The notes: generated by a model from the sequence alone, not told the origin. A DNA stretch of 64,000 nt from Methanohalophilus halophilus (GCF_001889405.1 NZ_CP017921.1:386057-450056), one strand, 5' to 3'; positions 9,369 through 19,005 are shown, numbered from the stretch's first letter. Made by a program: numbers and translations.

Positions 9369-11192
9369 TCAGGACTGTTGATAACGACGGGCAGGAATTG
9401 TTACGATATCCCGGGGAATAGAGTGTTTATCCTGCCGGAGTACCTTTGAAAGTTCCCTGAATTCACGGCCGTAGGCTTCTGAAAGTTGTTTTCCGTATTT
9501 AACTCCGTGCATCGTCAGGACATATTCATAGCGCTGGTGGAACCTGTTATACTTTTCATAATAACGCAGGTCTTCGTCCACTATACCCATTGCCACGAGC
9601 AGCTGGATGTCCTCAAAAACCCGGTTGCTATAAGGAAAACCATAGTCCCGATGGAATTTATAGTCAAAGAGATTACGAAGGCTTACATCTTCACTGAACC
9701 GCTGGACCATGCGATATATCCAGGTTATATTACGTAAACGGGGAATTGAGATAAAACCATCTTCCTCTTTCCAGAAGATGGAATTAACGGTATAGAACAA
9801 CAAAATCAGCCCCTCTATGGGCAGGTAATTTTCCTGGCGTATGAATCTCAGCAACTGAGGAGACAGGGTGTCAACAGTATGGCCTACAACATCCTTAAGC
9901 TGTGCGGATTCTGGGCATCCGACACCATCAACAGGAGAAAAAACAACCAGTGAAAGTTGCCTGGAAATTGCCCTGACCAGACCGTTTGCAAGGGCAGATT
10001 CATCATAAAAGAAACTATCCTCACCGTTCACAACAACCCTTGTACTGCGAGGCACTCCGCTGGCAACACTCAAGTCTACAAAAACATCCCCTATTCTCTT
10101 TTCAAGCTGTTCCTCGAACATCTTCTTTGCCACACCATGCCTGGCGATTGTAGACAGGGCCATGCGGGTTGCCGGATTGAGGGTTTTCTGGTTAAATCGC
10201 ACAATCGGGTCACAGATATTTCCCGCCAGGACTGAACTGATAAGCTGTTGTGCCTGATTGCTGCCATATGTTTTAATGAAATAGAGCAAGTCCGCATCAT
10301 TATATTCAGTGAAAAACAAACCCACCTGGTTATTCACAGATTCTGCATCCTTCTTTTCCCCGAATATAGCCAGAGCATTTTCAAGAGCTCGCAATAACAT
10401 AATCCTGGCAGACTGGGTATGAGGATGATGGACTATAGCATTATAGTGATGTGCACGTGCTATGAGCATTGATTCAGCAACCGTCAATGTCATATCTTCA
10501 TCGTAACTGCAACCCTCCTTTCTACCCAGTACGATATTGCCATTACGGATGCTCAGGTTCTGTATAATCTGATCCACGTCTATTAATCCCAGGGATATGC
10601 CGGTGTGATAGGAATCACGAAGCAAAAAATCTATTCGATCCGCATCTATATCACCGGATATTAACTGTCCCAGATAGGGTTTCTCCAGAAAGGAGGATTT
10701 ACCTGTTGCCATGAGGGCAATTTGATCGAAAAAATCAACAGGATCCTGACCCAGCTCATCCTCAACTTTTCTTGCAATATTTCCGTTGTTTGCAAAACAA
10801 TTTCTTATGACATATTCACTGAAAGCTTCGTGGTTTTCCCTAATTATACCACCGTATTGTGGCTTGATATCAGGATTGCGTTTTAGGACATCTTCCACGG
10901 CATGAGAATATGCAGAGTGGCCTACATCATGCAAAAGACCTGCAACCTCTACTTTCACTTTATCCTCTTGCGGCAGAGACAGGGCATCGGCTATCAGGGA
11001 CGCCATATGCATGGTACCCAGGCTATGTTCAAACCTGCTGTGCTTTGCACCCGGATAAACGATATCAACAAGGCCTAGCTGCTGGATGGAACGTAACCTC
11101 TGCACCTGAGGAGTTTCTACCAGTTCCTTTTGGAGAGGAGTCAACAGGATGGTTTTATGCACAGGATCATGAATAGCCCTTGAACTGACCAT
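9369..11192 (-). CDS. HD-superfamily phosphohydrolase
   Basis: 607 residues. The N-terminal 250 residues carry the HD metal centre: His in RFEHSLG (about residue 54), the HD pair in LLHDVGHSAYSH (about 88) and Asp in SGDIDADRIDFLLRDS. This is the SAMHD1/dGTPase-like branch, which cleaves phosphate from nucleotides. The C-terminal 300 residues are less conserved and helical. The exact substrate cannot be told from sequence. The start ATG lies 27 bases from the centre of a strong TATA box, so the transcript is probably leaderless. Confidence 0.85.
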   Translation of the reverse strand: MVSSRAIHDPVHKTILLTPLQKELVETPQVQRLRSIQQLGLVDIVYPGAKHSRFEHSLGTMHMASLIADALSLPQEDKVKVEVAGLLHDVGHSAYSHAVEDVLKRNPDIKPQYGGIIRENHEAFSEYVIRNCFANNGNIARKVEDELGQDPVDFFDQIALMATGKSSFLEKPYLGQLISGDIDADRIDFLLRDSYHTGISLGLIDVDQIIQNLSIRNGNIVLGRKEGCSYDEDMTLTVAESMLIARAHHYNAIVHHPHTQSARIMLLRALENALAIFGEKKDAESVNNQVGLFFTEYNDADLLYFIKTYGSNQAQQLISSVLAGNICDPIVRFNQKTLNPATRMALSTIARHGVAKKMFEEQLEKRIGDVFVDLSVASGVPRSTRVVVNGEDSFFYDESALANGLVRAISRQLSLVVFSPVDGVGCPESAQLKDVVGHTVDTLSPQLLRFIRQENYLPIEGLILLFYTVNSIFWKEEDGFISIPRLRNITWIYRMVQRFSEDVSLRNLFDYKFHRDYGFPYSNRVFEDIQLLVAMGIVDEDLRYYEKYNRFHQRYEYVLTMHGVKYGKQLSEAYGREFRELSKVLRQDKHSIPRDIVTIPARRYQQS

Positions 11193-11214
11193 GGATGTGT
11201 ATTTAGGTGGAAGA

Positions 11215-11224
11215 TATATATAAA
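11215..11224 (-). promoter_or_regulatory. TATA box for the HD phosphohydrolase-trmI operon
   Basis: TTTATATATA on the minus strand, centred 27 bases before the ATG at 11192. This is the standard archaeal distance from TATA box to transcription start, so the message would begin at or next to the start codon. Confidence 0.6.
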
Positions 11225-11276
11225 GGTGTAAAATATCTCAATCAGACCTAATTAATTATCACCAGAGTGAAACATA

Positions 11277-12296
11277 ATGAGAACAATTCAATGGAATGCT
11301 GAGAATTCTACCGTGAGAATGATCGACCAGACCCTGTTGCCTGTCGAATACAGGGAAATCGAATGTGAAAATCTTGCCCAGCTGTGTGAAGCAATCAAAT
11401 CATTACGGGTCAGGGGAGCACCCGCATTGGCAGCAGCAGGTGCCTATGGTATTGCCCTTGCCAGCAAACTCAGCAGTGCAAATGATATGGAAAGCCTCCT
11501 GGAAGATCTCAAAAATGCCGCACGGATCATCCTGGCAACCCGACCCACAGCTATAAACCTGGGATGGGGAATACACCGGGTTATCAAAGCGGTCTCAGAG
11601 GCCTACGACACCGAGGGTATAAGGGACATAGCTCTCAACGAAGCCCAGGCTATTGCCGATGAAGATGTACAGATCAACAAAACTCTCGGCAAACATGGTG
11701 CTGCCCTGCTGGAAGACGGGGACACCGTGATGACCCACTGCAATGCCGGCAGACTGGCCTGTGTGGACTGGGGCACAGCCCTGGGAGTGGTACGCTCCGC
11801 TGTGGAACAGGGAAAAGATATCAATGTTATCGCATGTGAGACCCGGCCTTTGAACCAGGGAGGCCGGCTTACGACCTGGGAGCTGATGCAGGACAACATC
11901 CCGGTCAAACTGATCTCGGACTCCATGAGTGGTTATGTAATGCGCCACGAGCTTGTGGACAAGGTGATAGTCGGGGCAGACCGCATTACAGAAGATGCTG
12001 TATTCAACAAGATCGGAACCTACAGCCATGCGATAGTGGCCATGGAACATGAAATTCCCTTTTATGTAGCAGCTCCTGCCTCAACCTTTGATTTCAAGGG
12101 CTGGGAAGGCAGCGTGAAGATAGAGGAGCGAAGTCCTGATGAATTGCGCTACATGCAGGGAGTACAGATAGCACCTGAAGATGTACCGGTTATCAATCCT
12201 GCTTTTGACAGCACACCGATGGAATATATTGAAGCGATAATTACAGAAAAAGGAATCTTCAGGCCACCATTCCTGATAGATGAAGTAAGAACCTGA
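11277..12296 (+). CDS. mtnA: S-methyl-5-thioribose-1-phosphate isomerase
   Basis: 339 residues of the eIF2B-alpha-like family. Diagnostic segments are SLRVRGAPALAAAGAYG near residue 43, THCNAGRLACVDWGTALG with the catalytic Cys near 157, and VGADRI with the catalytic Asp near 238. It isomerises methylthioribose-1-phosphate to methylthioribulose-1-phosphate in methionine salvage. Archaeal relatives also include ribose-1,5-bisphosphate isomerase, but the CNAG and NKIGTY segments fit MtnA. A GAGTGA ribosome site lies upstream. No other salvage genes are close. Confidence 0.88.
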   Translation: MRTIQWNAENSTVRMIDQTLLPVEYREIECENLAQLCEAIKSLRVRGAPALAAAGAYGIALASKLSSANDMESLLEDLKNAARIILATRPTAINLGWGIHRVIKAVSEAYDTEGIRDIALNEAQAIADEDVQINKTLGKHGAALLEDGDTVMTHCNAGRLACVDWGTALGVVRSAVEQGKDINVIACETRPLNQGGRLTTWELMQDNIPVKLISDSMSGYVMRHELVDKVIVGADRITEDAVFNKIGTYSHAIVAMEHEIPFYVAAPASTFDFKGWEGSVKIEERSPDELRYMQGVQIAPEDVPVINPAFDSTPMEYIEAIITEKGIFRPPFLIDEVRT

Positions 12297-12365
12297 GGGC
12301 GCAAACTTTTAAAGTATAAAATACAATCAGGGTACAAGTAAACAAAAGGAAAGAGCTGGAAGAAT

Positions 12366-12539
12366 ATGGGAAAAAAGAAACAGAGTAACAACGGATTGAT
12401 GTCTTCTGCTGGTCTTATGAGATATTATGAAGAGGACAAAAGGGCAATCCACCTGGACCCAAAAGCAGTTATAGTCTTTGGATTGCTTTGTGGATTTGCT
12501 GTTCTTCTATTAAGCGCCAGTTATGGCACCTGGCCATAA
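12366..12539 (+). CDS. secG: Preprotein translocase subunit Sec61 beta/SecG
   Basis: 57 residues: a polar N-terminus with GLMSSAGLMRYYEEDK, then one membrane span (AVIVFGLLCGFAVLLLSA). This is the normal build of archaeal Sec61 beta, the small non-essential subunit of the SecYEG channel. It lies 70 bases after mtnA and is followed by the convergent SRP19 gene, also part of protein targeting. Confidence 0.92.
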   Translation: MGKKKQSNNGLMSSAGLMRYYEEDKRAIHLDPKAVIVFGLLCGFAVLLLSASYGTWP

Positions 12540-12571
12540 AATAATATCCATTATAAAGAAAAAAAGGGCAT

Positions 12572-12865
12572 TCAGCCCTGTCTGACTTTTTTAATCGTTT
12601 TAGAGATCTGTCTTGCCGTGGTAGTTCTGGATTCGTTCTTATCCACTAAGATGCGTCCGCTTTTCTCCCACCAGGAACGTGGATAAGCTTTGTCTTTTTG
12701 AACCTCTGGATTTAGGTCCAGAGACGCAGCTGCCTTTTCCATCTCTTCCAGGTTCGGCTCCTTTACTGAACTTTTGCGAGATATAATTCTTCCCTCATTC
12801 CTGCTTTTGGAACGATCTATGGAAGCCGGCCAGATTACAAGCCTGCCTTCATCTTTCATTAGCAT
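12572..12865 (-). CDS. srp19: Signal recognition particle 19 kDa protein
   Basis: 97 residues from the ATG at 12865. LVIWPASIDRSKSRNEGR and RSWWEKSGRILVD are the SRP19 signature. It binds 7S RNA and helps SRP54 load. An ATG seven codons upstream (12886) is also in frame, but a TATA-like ATTATATTTA lies right before it and would place the transcript start near 12867, favouring the later ATG as a leaderless start. A further ATG at 12859 is possible. Confidence 0.88.
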   Translation of the reverse strand: MLMKDEGRLVIWPASIDRSKSRNEGRIISRKSSVKEPNLEEMEKAAASLDLNPEVQKDKAYPRSWWEKSGRILVDKNESRTTTARQISKTIKKVRQG

Positions 12866-12973
12866 GGTCCATAGATTGGAATTCATTAAATATAATTCTT
12901 GGTGATAAACAACCTCCAGATAAACCTAAAATAGTAAAGTGGCATCTAGTATAGCAAGTAGGAGAGTTTACAA

Positions 12974-14320
12974 ATGGGCCTGTTCGGAACCAACGGAGTA
13001 CGTGGTATAGCTAACGAATTCATTACACCTAAATTTGCAATAGACCTTGCCAGGAGTCTGGGGACCTATCTGGGAGAAGGTAAGACCGTAGCAATCGGAA
13101 GGGATACACGCATCTCAGGAGAGATGCTAAAAGCAGCTGCAATGTCCGGTTTACTTTCAGCAGGCATAAAAGTTATCGACATTGGAACCTGCCCAACCCC
13201 CTCTGTCCAGTATTATGTGCGCGACCATGCAGATGCAGGGATTGTTATTACTGCGTCCCACAACCCCCGGGAATACAACGGCATAAAACTTATAGACGCA
13301 GATGGTACCGAGTTTTCCAGAGAAGGAGAGAAAAAGGTCGAAAATATCTACAATACCGGCGAATTCCACACTGCTAACTGGAACCTGACAGGTGAACTGA
13401 ACAGGGATTATAATGCCAATGATTACTACATCAACGGAATAATTTCATCGGTCAATTCCACAGAAATCAGCGCAAAACAATTCCGGGTGGCCATAGATAC
13501 AGGATGTGGTGCAGGTTCTCTCACACTACCCCTATTATTGCGTAAACTGGGATGTGAGGTCATCACGATCAACGCCCAGCCGGATGGTACTTTCCCCTGG
13601 AGAAATCCCGAGCCAACACCCGATGTACTGGGAGAACTCAGGGATATTGTCAAAAACTACGATGCTGACCTGGGAGTTGCCCAGGACGGTGATGCAGACA
13701 GGGCAGTCTTCTTTGATGAAAATGGTACATTCATTGATGAAGAAATACTGCTTTCCATGATGGCAAAATATGTGCTAGCCTGTAAAAAAGGCCCAATAGT
13801 GACACCGGTAAGTTCATCCCGACGCATGCTGGACATTGCAGAAAAAGCAGGTGTAAAACTTCACTGGACAGCTGTAGGATCCATTAATGTAGCACGCAGG
13901 ATGATGGAAATAGACGCTGTTTTTGGAGGAGAAGGTAATGGAGGCCTTATTTTCCCCGAACACCAGTATTGCAGGGATGGCGCAATGGCCTGTGCCAAAT
14001 TACTTGACATAATGGCAGCTGGCGTGAAACCTTCACAGATGGCTGCAAATGTTCCAGAATACCACAACGCCAAAACAAAGTTGAAATGTGGTGATCTGGA
14101 TAAGACACTTGAAAACGTAGCCAGCCGTGTACAGGGAGAGGGAATTGAGATTGATGCCACTGATGGTTTCAAGATATGGTATGAAGACGGGTGGTTACTG
14201 ATACGCCCTTCCGGCACCGAACCAATTGTAAGGGTATTTGCCGAAGCTAAAACGGATCAAAAGGCAAAAGAACTGCTGGAAAGAGGAGAAAAAATAGTAC
14301 TGGCTTCAATCCAGGATTAA
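12974..14320 (+). CDS. glmM: Phosphoglucosamine mutase/phosphomannomutase family
   Basis: An alpha-D-phosphohexomutase of 448 residues. The active serine lies in TASHNPREYNGIKL near residue 94, the metal loop is DGDADRAV near 235, the sugar loop is GGEGNGGLIFPEH near 320, and the phosphate loop is RPSGTEPIVRVFAEA near 415. The N-terminal MGLFGTNGVRGIAN is typical of archaeal GlmM-like enzymes, but mannose and glucose mutases share these motifs, so the substrate is not certain. AGGAGAG is a clear ribosome site. Confidence 0.85.
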   Translation: MGLFGTNGVRGIANEFITPKFAIDLARSLGTYLGEGKTVAIGRDTRISGEMLKAAAMSGLLSAGIKVIDIGTCPTPSVQYYVRDHADAGIVITASHNPREYNGIKLIDADGTEFSREGEKKVENIYNTGEFHTANWNLTGELNRDYNANDYYINGIISSVNSTEISAKQFRVAIDTGCGAGSLTLPLLLRKLGCEVITINAQPDGTFPWRNPEPTPDVLGELRDIVKNYDADLGVAQDGDADRAVFFDENGTFIDEEILLSMMAKYVLACKKGPIVTPVSSSRRMLDIAEKAGVKLHWTAVGSINVARRMMEIDAVFGGEGNGGLIFPEHQYCRDGAMACAKLLDIMAAGVKPSQMAANVPEYHNAKTKLKCGDLDKTLENVASRVQGEGIEIDATDGFKIWYEDGWLLIRPSGTEPIVRVFAEAKTDQKAKELLERGEKIVLASIQD

Positions 14321-14324
14321 ACCA

Positions 14325-14897
14325 TCAGGGTTTACCGCAGGATTCCCCGCAAATAATACCGGTGGCAATGAGATGTGCAACCCTCAAAGGTTCAGGGATA
14401 TTGCTATGGGTGGCACTTAACTGGACTATCCTGGTGGCGGACATTTCATCGATGCCTGCACACTGGATGTAAACCGGTGTATGGGAATGAGAAGTTACCA
14501 CCCTGGATATTCTGCCTGCTTTTTTTATTATCTCAAACCTTTCATCCGGGTATTCCAGATGATATAGAGCATTTTTTATATTCTCAAAATCGGGCATCGA
14601 GCGCATCAGCACAATCACACCCATCCCTGTAGATTCATTTAAGCGCACGATGTCAATCGGATTGAACCCACCGTATGTGACTCCATCCAGCATTATCACA
14701 CGAGCCTGATTCCTGTGTTTGCTGGCTGATATCATCCTTATTAATGAATCGGTAGCATCCATACCATCCCTGGTAATGTAGGTGGATAACACTCCGTCAA
14801 GCCACATTCCCCCTCTGAAAAAAGTCCCTACCACAAGTATACGTTCACTTACCAGCGCCGAATCATCAATACCCAGGATCCTTATTTCCGGTTTTAT
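14325..14897 (-). CDS. DUF99 family protein, probably with a non-standard ATA start
   Basis: DUF99 proteins have an endonuclease V-like fold. Reading from ATA at 14897 gives 190 residues beginning with KPEIRILGIDDSALVSERI, the conserved DUF99 start, where GIDDS carries a family-conserved acidic residue. The first usable standard start (GTG at 14834) would delete this. No ATG, GTG or TTG occurs in frame between the TGA at 14952 and 14834. Either ATA is used as start codon, or the start codon is mutated, or the message starts at the GTG and the protein is truncated. Its function is unknown. It lies 29 bases downstream of the PAN gene. Confidence 0.75.
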   Translation of the reverse strand: MKPEIRILGIDDSALVSERILVVGTFFRGGMWLDGVLSTYITRDGMDATDSLIRMISASKHRNQARVIMLDGVTYGGFNPIDIVRLNESTGMGVIVLMRSMPDFENIKNALYHLEYPDERFEIIKKAGRISRVVTSHSHTPVYIQCAGIDEMSATRIVQLSATHSNIPEPLRVAHLIATGIICGESCGKP

Positions 14898-14926
14898 ATG
14901 AAAAAGAGAAAAGGGTATACCCCCTT

Positions 14927-16216
14927 TTAAGCAAACATTGCGCCCGGATGCTCATTAACTTGAGGTTGCCGGGGCTTTAGGACCTTATCGATGGCATCCA
15001 TAAAGTCAGCCATTGTAACACTGTCACGATCATTGCGTACAGCAAACATACCGGCCTCGGTAGTCAGTGCATGCAGGTCCGCACCACTTGTATTTTCTGT
15101 AAGGGTGGCAAGTTTGTCAAAGTCAACATCCCGGGCAAGGGAAAGCCCTCTGGAATGAATCCTGAGGATCAAACTACGTGCTTCTTTATCCGGCATCGGA
15201 ACCTCCACCATCCTATCAAAGCGACCCGGACGGATTATGGCAGGATCCAGGATGTCCACCCTGTTGGTGGCTGCAATTATACGAATATCACCCCGGTTCT
15301 CAAATCCATCCATCTCCGCAAGAAGTTGCATGAGAGTGCGCTGCACTTCCCTGTCAGCACCGTTGGTGTCACTCAGCCTGGTTGCTGCAATGGCATCGAG
15401 CTCATCTATGAAAATAATGCTGGGAGCTTTCTTTCTTGCCATATCGAAAACTTCCCTGACCAGCCGGGAACCTTCACCAATGTACTTTTGTACAAGTTCC
15501 GAACCCACAACACGGATAAAAGTTGCGTCAGTACGATGGGCTACCGCTTTTGCCATCATTGTTTTACCGGTGCCAGGCGGGCCGTGCAGAAGCACACCTT
15601 TAGGTGGTTCCACACCCACCCGTTCAAAAGACTCGGGTTTAATGAGCGGTAGTTCGACACATTCAATAATATCCTGGATCTGATGATCCAATCCACCGAT
15701 ATCTTCATAGCTCATATCCTGGGATTCCAGGACTTCCATTGCCGAAACTTCCGGTTCTTCTGTCGAGGGAAGAACATCCACTATGGAAAGGGTCTGCTGG
15801 TTCAGGGCAACCCTGACACCGGCAACCAATCTGGACTCATCTATGTACTGGGAAACCCCTACCATAAACTGGGGTCCCGAACTACTGCGTATCAATACTT
15901 TATTGGAATCAATGACATCAATGATATTTGCCACGATCAAAGGAACAGTCTTCAGTTTATTAATCTCAGAGCGAAGCTTGCGAACTTCTCGTTCATACTT
16001 CACTTTCTGGGATTCGACATACTTTTTTTCAGATTCGATCTGGTCGCACTGCTCTTTAAGTTTACTGTTGCGGGATTCGAGTTGTTTCATTCTGTCCAGA
16101 AGGTACTTTGAAAAGTCTTCGTCTCCTTCAGAACCCATATAATCATATTCAACATCGGACATATTTTTAAATCCGTAATTCCCCTGATTTATCGTATCAT
16201 CACTAGTTTCGTTCAT
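14927..16216 (-). CDS. pan: Proteasome-activating nucleotidase
   Basis: 429 residues. An N-terminal coiled coil (about residues 30-85, ending near [17 protein letters not shown]), an OB domain, and one AAA+ domain with Walker A GPPGTGKT and Walker [13 protein letters not shown]. The C-terminus PGAMFA approximates the HbYX tail that docks on the 20S proteasome, but here the last three are M-F-A rather than the usual hydrophobic-Tyr-X. PAN unfolds substrates for the proteasome. I chose ATG 16216 because of the CGGAG ribosome site and TATA box. The open frame continues far upstream only as antisense of the next genes. Confidence 0.93.
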   Translation of the reverse strand: MNETSDDTINQGNYGFKNMSDVEYDYMGSEGDEDFSKYLLDRMKQLESRNSKLKEQCDQIESEKKYVESQKVKYEREVRKLRSEINKLKTVPLIVANIIDVIDSNKVLIRSSSGPQFMVGVSQYIDESRLVAGVRVALNQQTLSIVDVLPSTEEPEVSAMEVLESQDMSYEDIGGLDHQIQDIIECVELPLIKPESFERVGVEPPKGVLLHGPPGTGKTMMAKAVAHRTDATFIRVVGSELVQKYIGEGSRLVREVFDMARKKAPSIIFIDELDAIAATRLSDTNGADREVQRTLMQLLAEMDGFENRGDIRIIAATNRVDILDPAIIRPGRFDRMVEVPMPDKEARSLILRIHSRGLSLARDVDFDKLATLTENTSGADLHALTTEAGMFAVRNDRDSVTMADFMDAIDKVLKPRQPQVNEHPGAMFA

Positions 16217-16244
16217 ATAGCTCCGAATAATATTTAAGTCCATA

Positions 16245-16254
16245 GGTATATAGC
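16245..16254 (-). promoter_or_regulatory. TATA box for pan
   Basis: GCTATATACC on the minus strand, about 33 bases upstream of the pan ATG at 16216. The transcript should start near 16225, leaving room for the GGAG ribosome site. Confidence 0.5.
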
Positions 16255-16301
16255 ACTTTCGAAAAGATGCATGGCAGCTTCCATGTAAGAGATGATTTTT
16301 T

Positions 16302-16784
16302 ATGCAGTGTGAAATATGTGGTGCAGAGATAAAAGGGGAGCCTTTTAAGATAAATGTCGAGGGAAGCGAACTCAACGCCTGCAACCGATGTTCACAATAC
16401 GGAACATCAGTAAGCACCCGGAAACCGGTATCCAGAAAGAACGCCCCTGTGCGGCAGGGGATTAAAAAGAGTTCAAAGCCCAAAAAGAACCCGGTAACTG
16501 CTCCTACAGAAGAACTCATAGACGAATACGAACAAACCATAAGAGAAGCAAGGGAAGCAAAGGGTCTTACCCAGGAAGAACTTGCTTCCAAGATAAAGGA
16601 AAAAGCATCCCTTATAAAAAAGATTGAGAAGGGAGACATCGTACCCGAGGATTCGGTACGTACAAAGCTTGAACATGCCCTTGATATCGAACTCACCGAG
16701 AAAGTGGGAGAAGACGACTGGGATACAAATACCCTGAACCGGGGTACTACTCTTGGGGATATAGTAACCATCAAGAAAAAATGA
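16302..16784 (+). CDS. Multiprotein bridging factor 1 homologue (aMBF1)
   Basis: 160 residues. An N-terminal zinc ribbon (CEICG, then CNRC), a charged linker, and a Cro-type HTH near residues 80-135 ([18 protein letters not shown]). This is the archaeal MBF1 layout. aMBF1 binds ribosomes or transcription components. It is divergent from pan and six bases upstream of proC. Confidence 0.9.
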   Translation: MQCEICGAEIKGEPFKINVEGSELNACNRCSQYGTSVSTRKPVSRKNAPVRQGIKKSSKPKKNPVTAPTEELIDEYEQTIREAREAKGLTQEELASKIKEKASLIKKIEKGDIVPEDSVRTKLEHALDIELTEKVGEDDWDTNTLNRGTTLGDIVTIKKK

Positions 16785-16790
16785 AGTGAT

Positions 16791-17609
16791 ATGATGCACC
16801 TCGAAAACAAGAAAGTCGGCATAATAGGGACTGGCAAGATGGGGCAAAGCCTGCTAAGAGGCATAATACGTGCAGGAAAAGCAAAACCTGCAAATATCTA
16901 TGCCAGCGATGTTTATGAACCTGCACTGCAGGCGCTTAAAGATGAACTTGGAATAAACGTATCAACAAATAACTTTGATACAGTGGATAATTCAGACCTC
17001 ATCATCCTTGCGGTCAAGCCCCAGATACTGCGCAATGTACTGAGAGGTTTTGCAGACCATATCAACGAAAACAAACTCATAATTTCAATTGCAGCAGGAG
17101 TTCCTGCAGCCACTATTGAAGAGGAGTTGCATGAAGATACAAGAGTAATTCGTGTGATGCCAAACATTGCCGCAACCGTAGGTGAAGCGGCCTCTGCAGT
17201 CAGTGCGGGGAAGAATGCATCCGCAGAAGATGCGGAAGTTGCAATGGAAATCTTTTCAAGCATGGGTTCTGCCGCCCTTGTGCCCGAACATCTAATGGAT
17301 GCAGTTACAGGTGTTTCCGGAAGCGGGCCCGCATATATTTTCCCCGTAATCGAGGCTATGGCGGACGGTGGTGTGCTTGAGGGACTTGACAGGGAAAGTG
17401 CACAAAAACTGGCAGCCCAGACAGTACTAGGCGCAGCAAAGATGGTCCTTGAAACAAAAAAACATCCAGCAGAACTAAAGGACATGGTGACCTCTCCTGC
17501 AGGGACAACCATACACGGCGTTCATGCACTTGAGAAAAACGGAATAAGGGCAGCTTTCACAGATGCAGTGATGGCTTCTGCAAAACGCTCCCGTGAAATG
17601 GGGAAATAA
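16791..17609 (+). CDS. proC: Pyrroline-5-carboxylate reductase
   Basis: 272 residues. N-terminal Rossmann motif [23 protein letters not shown] near residue 66, and the C-terminal signature with GVSGSGPAY and [18 protein letters not shown]. It reduces pyrroline-5-carboxylate to proline with NAD(P)H. Two ATG codons are in tandem at the start. Confidence 0.95.
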   Translation: MMHLENKKVGIIGTGKMGQSLLRGIIRAGKAKPANIYASDVYEPALQALKDELGINVSTNNFDTVDNSDLIILAVKPQILRNVLRGFADHINENKLIISIAAGVPAATIEEELHEDTRVIRVMPNIAATVGEAASAVSAGKNASAEDAEVAMEIFSSMGSAALVPEHLMDAVTGVSGSGPAYIFPVIEAMADGGVLEGLDRESAQKLAAQTVLGAAKMVLETKKHPAELKDMVTSPAGTTIHGVHALEKNGIRAAFTDAVMASAKRSREMGK

Positions 17610-17693
17610 TTCCCCTACCTTTCCTGAAACGATACAAAAATTGATATAGTTTTATGATTTAATTAATTACAAAGCCTTCAACGGGGGGTTTGT

Positions 17694-18035
17694 ATGAAAT
17701 CCTTTGCGGTAATCAGGGGAGAAGACAAAAACAAAGTCAGGATTGCGCTGCACGATTTGCAGCAATACGGGAGCATGAAGTTCAGCTCCTGTCCAAAACG
17801 TATCGAACCAAACTATGCAGACACTCTTCTTGTAAAGGTCGTGGGAGTACCCTTGCGTTCAAATTGTAAGTTTGCAGCACTTGTGGGCCTGGAAAATAAT
17901 GCCGGCTCTGCGATAAACAAACTGAGGAAAATACATCCACCAGCCCATATTGTAATAATAAGCCCCAGGCACGATGCTTACGAAGAATTAATGGATAATT
18001 CTGAAATCTATCCTGAATTCGAAATAAACAATTAA
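17694..18035 (+). CDS. DUF356-like methanogen protein
   Basis: 113 residues with a GGGGGG-containing ribosome site (ACGGGGGGTTTGT before the ATG). It looks like a small alpha/beta protein with no membrane segment. Segments such as FAVIRGEDKNKVRIALHDL and KIHPPAHIVIISPRHDAY resemble the DUF356 family found in methanogens, whose function is unknown to me. The family name is from memory and should be checked. Confidence 0.65.
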   Translation: MKSFAVIRGEDKNKVRIALHDLQQYGSMKFSSCPKRIEPNYADTLLVKVVGVPLRSNCKFAALVGLENNAGSAINKLRKIHPPAHIVIISPRHDAYEELMDNSEIYPEFEINN

Positions 18036-18086
18036 TGCTTTTAAAAAACATTAAAAAATAAGTTTTCCTGCGAAAATTAAAGAAAA

Positions 18087-18161
18087 TGGGGCCGGGACCG
18101 AGAATCGAACTCAGATCGTAGCCTCCACAGGGCTACAGGATAACCGCTACCCTACCCCGGC
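18087..18161 (-). tRNA. tRNA-His (anticodon GTG)
   Basis: The minus strand folds as a tRNA: acceptor GCCGGGG pairs with TCCCGGC, anticodon stem TAGCC/GGCTA with loop CTGTGGA gives anticodon GTG, and the T arm contains GTTCGATTC. Base 73 is C, as in tRNA-His, and CCA is encoded (18087-18089). With a seven-base acceptor the base at -1 is T in the gene, so the G(-1) typical of tRNA-His would have to be added after transcription. Confidence 0.95.
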
Positions 18162-18170
18162 ATTTTGAGA

Positions 18171-18189
18171 ATACCCTACGCGAGGGTAT
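18171..18189. repeat. Perfect 7-bp inverted repeat between thi4 and tRNA-His
   Basis: ATACCCT and AGGGTAT flank a five-base loop (ACGCG). It begins ten bases before the 5' end of tRNA-His. It might end thi4 transcription, or lie in the pre-tRNA leader. No T-run follows on the minus strand, so a terminator role is doubtful. Confidence 0.6.
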
Positions 18190-18228
18190 CCTATACATGT
18201 ATTTCTCTTAAATAAACTTTTCTCTGGA

Positions 18229-19005
18229 TCAATCTTTCAGACGGGAAATTGCAAGCTGTGCGGCCTTTTCACCTGAGAGAAGCATCCCTCCAAAAACAGG
18301 ACCCATCCGTGGAGAACCTGCAACGGCATTGGCAGCCATACCTGTAACTATCAAACCAGGATAAACCTCCCGGGTATTTTCCATTACAAGACGCTCACCA
18401 GTATCAGCCCACATTGGTTTTTCACCCACTACCCCCTTGCCACCAAAAGCTCCGGGAATCTTGCGCTGCACAGTATTGCATACAGTAGCCTCATGGCCGG
18501 TTCCATCAAGTACCAGGCGAGAGCGGATTGTGAGAGGATCAACATGAAGACGACCTATTTCAACTGCTGTCCAGTTAATAACAAGCCCGCATACCTCATC
18601 GTTATCCCGTATCATAACATCTTCAAAACTTACCAGATTGAATATCTCAACTCCTGCAGAAACTGCTGCACTTATGAGTTTACCCACGGTACCAACCGAG
18701 TTTGCCACATAGTAACCTTCTTCATACTCATGATAAGGCACATCAAAGTCATCAAGTATCCTGCGCGCTTCTTCCTGGACCACAATACGCGGGAACATCA
18801 TGCCACCGCCCCACATACCGCCTCCTACAGATAGTTTCTTCTCAAAAAGTACAGTCTTTAATCCTGCTTCTGCAAGATAACGTGCAGCAACAAGGTTTGC
18901 CGGACCTCCGCCCACAAGGGCCACGTCAACATCAGTATAGTCCAGGAAAACATTGGTAAATTCTTCAACTATCGCTCGGGTAATAATTCTCTCATCAAGT
19001 TCCAT
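18229..19005 (-). CDS. thi4: Thiazole synthase Thi4 (sulfide-dependent type)
   Basis: 258 residues. FAD/NAD-binding GGGPANLVAARYLAE near residue 31, GGGMWGGGMMFPRIVV near 61, and the C-terminal GMAANAVAGSPRMGPVFGGM. Thi4 makes the thiazole phosphate of thiamine from NAD and glycine. Yeast Thi4 gives up its own active-site Cys. Methanogen enzymes have His there and use sulfide. Here the matching segment reads GRLHVDPLTI with no Cys, which fits the catalytic sulfide-using type. An AGGCAGGATC ribosome site precedes ATG 19005. Confidence 0.9.
   Translation of the reverse strand: MELDERIITRAIVEEFTNVFLDYTDVDVALVGGGPANLVAARYLAEAGLKTVLFEKKLSVGGGMWGGGMMFPRIVVQEEARRILDDFDVPYHEYEEGYYVANSVGTVGKLISAAVSAGVEIFNLVSFEDVMIRDNDEVCGLVINWTAVEIGRLHVDPLTIRSRLVLDGTGHEATVCNTVQRKIPGAFGGKGVVGEKPMWADTGERLVMENTREVYPGLIVTGMAANAVAGSPRMGPVFGGMLLSGEKAAQLAISRLKD

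Noticed and set aside
16217-16864. An open frame extends pan by about 216 codons at its N-terminus.
   Set aside because: It is antisense to the MBF1 and proC genes, has no PAN similarity, and a TATA box and ribosome site mark the start at 16216.
16913-17512. A 199-codon minus-strand frame.
   Set aside because: Its composition (Ser, Ala, Thr rich) is that of an antisense shadow of proC, and proC carries all family motifs.
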